A stretch of DNA of 64,000 bases from Albidovulum inexpectatum (lineage in GTDB: Bacteria; Pseudomonadota; Alphaproteobacteria; Rhodobacterales; Rhodobacteraceae). Shown piece after piece: positions 62,768-64,000 of the stretch (position 1 is the first letter of the stretch; every line of letters begins with the position of its first letter). Made by a program: the position numbers and the translations under genes. The notes beneath the pieces were generated by a model. It did not search any database. It was not told the origin of the DNA and was given only the letters and a program-made list of their open reading frames with translations. The DNA is taken from assembly GCF_002927635.1 (NCBI RefSeq), contig NZ_PRDS01000002.1, positions 62,001-126,000 on the forward strand, read 5' to 3'.

Positions 62768-63799
62768 ATGCGCATTCTGATCATCGGGCACAGGGGCTAT
62801 GTCGGTCCCGTCGCGGCGCGGCATCTGGCCGGGGCGATACCGGGTGCCGAACTTCACGGGCTGGATGCCGAATGGTTCGTCGGCGCCGAAAGCGGGCAGA
62901 TTCCCGATGATGTCTTCGTCAGTCAGCGGCGCGGCGATATCCGCGATCTGCATGCGCGCGATCTGGAGGGCTTCGATGCGGTCGTTGCCCTGGCCGCCGT
63001 CTCGAATGACCCGATCGGCAAGGAATTCGAGGCCGCAACCGAGGCGATCAATGCCAACGGGGTGCTGAATGCGGCGCGCGCGGCGCGTCAGGCCCGCGTG
63101 CGCCATTTCGTCTTTGCCAGCTCCTGCTCGATGTATGGGGCCGGATCGGACAGCTTTCGCCGCGAGGACGACCAGCTGAATCCCTTAACCGCCTATGCCC
63201 GATCGAAAGTCGCCGCCGAGCAAGGCTTGCAGGACCTCGCAACCGAGGATTTCCGTGTGACCGCCCTGCGCTTTGCGACGGCCTGCGGCGCAAGCCCGAT
63301 GCTGCGCCTTGACCTCGTGCTGAACGACTTTGTCGCGACGGCGATCACAACCGGCCGGATCGAGGTCCTCTCGGACGGCAGCCCATGGCGCCCGCTGATC
63401 CATGTCGATGACATGGCGCGCGCGATCGAATGGGCGCTGGTGCGCGATGGCGAACCCCATGTAGCGGTCAATGTCGGCTCGCAGAGCTGGACGTGGCAGA
63501 TTGGCCAGCTTGCGCGGGACGTGGGCGCGGCCCTGGGCGGTGTGGCTGTCGACATCAATCGCGACGCCGCGCCGGACAACCGTTCCTATCGGGTCGATTT
63601 CACGCGCTTTTCAGAACTTGCCCCGGACCATCAGCCGCAAAAGGACTTTGGCGAGGCCGTCGCGGAGCTGGCCAGCCAGGTTCGGGCACTGTCGCTTTCC
63701 GATACGGGGGTGCGGGGGTCGCGGTTCATACGACTGAATGTCTTGCGCGACCATGTGCAAGCCGGAAGGCTTGACAAGGACTTGCGCTGGGCCGGCTAG
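62768..63799 (+). CDS. NAD-dependent epimerase/dehydratase (extended SDR)
   Basis: 343 residues from the ATG at 62768 after GGGGG. Cofactor motif ILIIGHRGYVGPVAARHL (3-20). Catalytic Ser in FASSCSMYGAGSDSF and Tyr-Lys in LTAYARSKVAAEQ are intact, as is the WRPLIHVDDMARAIEW nucleotide-sugar segment. It resembles nucleotide-sugar 4-epimerase/reductase proteins of glycan loci. Divergent from rfbF across a 182-bp gap in which I see no clear promoter. Confidence 0.87.
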   Translation: MRILIIGHRGYVGPVAARHLAGAIPGAELHGLDAEWFVGAESGQIPDDVFVSQRRGDIRDLHARDLEGFDAVVALAAVSNDPIGKEFEAATEAINANGVLNAARAARQARVRHFVFASSCSMYGAGSDSFRREDDQLNPLTAYARSKVAAEQGLQDLATEDFRVTALRFATACGASPMLRLDLVLNDFVATAITTGRIEVLSDGSPWRPLIHVDDMARAIEWALVRDGEPHVAVNVGSQSWTWQIGQLARDVGAALGGVAVDINRDAAPDNRSYRVDFTRFSELAPDHQPQKDFGEAVAELASQVRALSLSDTGVRGSRFIRLNVLRDHVQAGRLDKDLRWAG

Positions 63800-63883
63800 G
63801 ATGCATGTTCCATCGTTAGGAAATTCGCCACGATCATGGTATTGGTTCCAGATTGTTGAACGAATTTCCGGGCGACGCATTGG

Positions 63884-64000
63884 ATGCACAGATTCCTGTT
63901 CCGCCAGATCCCGCTGTGGGTCATTCTCTTGCTGTTGCCCGCATTGGTTCCGGCCGCGGTCGTGTTCGGCGCAATGGTTCTTGATGGCGCAGACGACGGT
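63884..64000 (+). CDS. Start of a membrane or exported protein, cut by the window edge
   Basis: An open frame of 39 codons from the ATG at 63884 to the window end. The N terminus has a basic start followed by a long hydrophobic stretch (MHRFLFRQIPLWVILLLLPA, then LVPAAVVFGAMVL), as in a signal anchor. No good ribosome site is seen. The family cannot be told. It lies 84 bp after the SDR gene on the same strand. Confidence 0.5.
   Translation, partial: MHRFLFRQIPLWVILLLLPALVPAAVVFGAMVLDGADDG

Overview
The window is a GC-rich alphaproteobacterial chromosome segment, most likely from the Rhodobacteraceae/Paracoccaceae (Paracoccus-like; genus not provable here). The pointers are the 'component of SufBCD complex' membrane protein, a DUF6778 lipoprotein, a HemB whose zinc cysteines are replaced, the trkA-trkH-hfq-hflX gene order and a carnitine-to-betaine gene pair. 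Genes are packed densely on both strands, with many ATGA overlaps and convergent stop overlaps. I saw no rRNA, tRNA, CRISPR array, insertion sequence or phage gene.

Region 1 (0-15.6 kb) is mainly housekeeping: gmk, a gamma-carbonic anhydrase, a soluble PhoR-like histidine kinase facing a small receiver-like protein, an Ntn-hydrolase (penicillin acylase family), a beta-hydroxyacid dehydrogenase, a SYLF lipoprotein, hemB, the SufBCD-associated membrane protein and mfd. A compact three-gene unit (acyl-CoA ligase, FrnE-type DsbA protein, Bcr/CflA exporter) follows.

Region 2 (15.6-23.5 kb) holds an XRE-cupin regulator followed by pgm, an N-acetylglucosamine-type kinase and nagA, apparently one sugar/amino-sugar operon. 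Then come rpe, a thioredoxin-like protein, an FAD oxidoreductase and a LuxR-type regulator without a luxI partner.

Region 3 (23.5-47.3 kb) starts with a strongly structured intergenic stretch that looks like a non-coding RNA gene. It continues with tsf-rpsB, psuK-psuG (pseudouridine breakdown), a DUF502 protein, an unknown membrane protein, bdhA, a second small-RNA candidate, a YejA-like binding protein, trkA-trkH-hfq-hflX (hflX has no canonical start codon where one is expected), ppk2 with a TetR gene, an MFS gene, an NDUFAF6-like protein, cimA, cysS and several envelope proteins.

Region 4 (47.6-52.5 kb) is an alpha/beta hydrolase, choline sulfatase (betC), a carnitine dehydrogenase fused to a thioesterase, and a BKACE enzyme. 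The last three would feed choline-O-sulfate and carnitine into the choline/glycine betaine pool.

Region 5 (52.8-64 kb) is a surface-glycan locus: a polyprenyl-sugar type GT2, two large GT-C-like membrane proteins, an arylsulfotransferase-like protein, GtrA, two SDR epimerases/reductases, a C-methyltransferase and RfbF. It is consistent with a CDP-linked, possibly C-methylated deoxysugar, but the CDP-glucose 4,6-dehydratase is not in the window. A membrane-protein gene runs off the right edge.

Main points for a second look: the structured RNA candidate near 23.6-23.9 kb, the short RNA candidate near 30.7 kb, the missing hflX start codon, and the glycan/arylsulfotransferase cluster.
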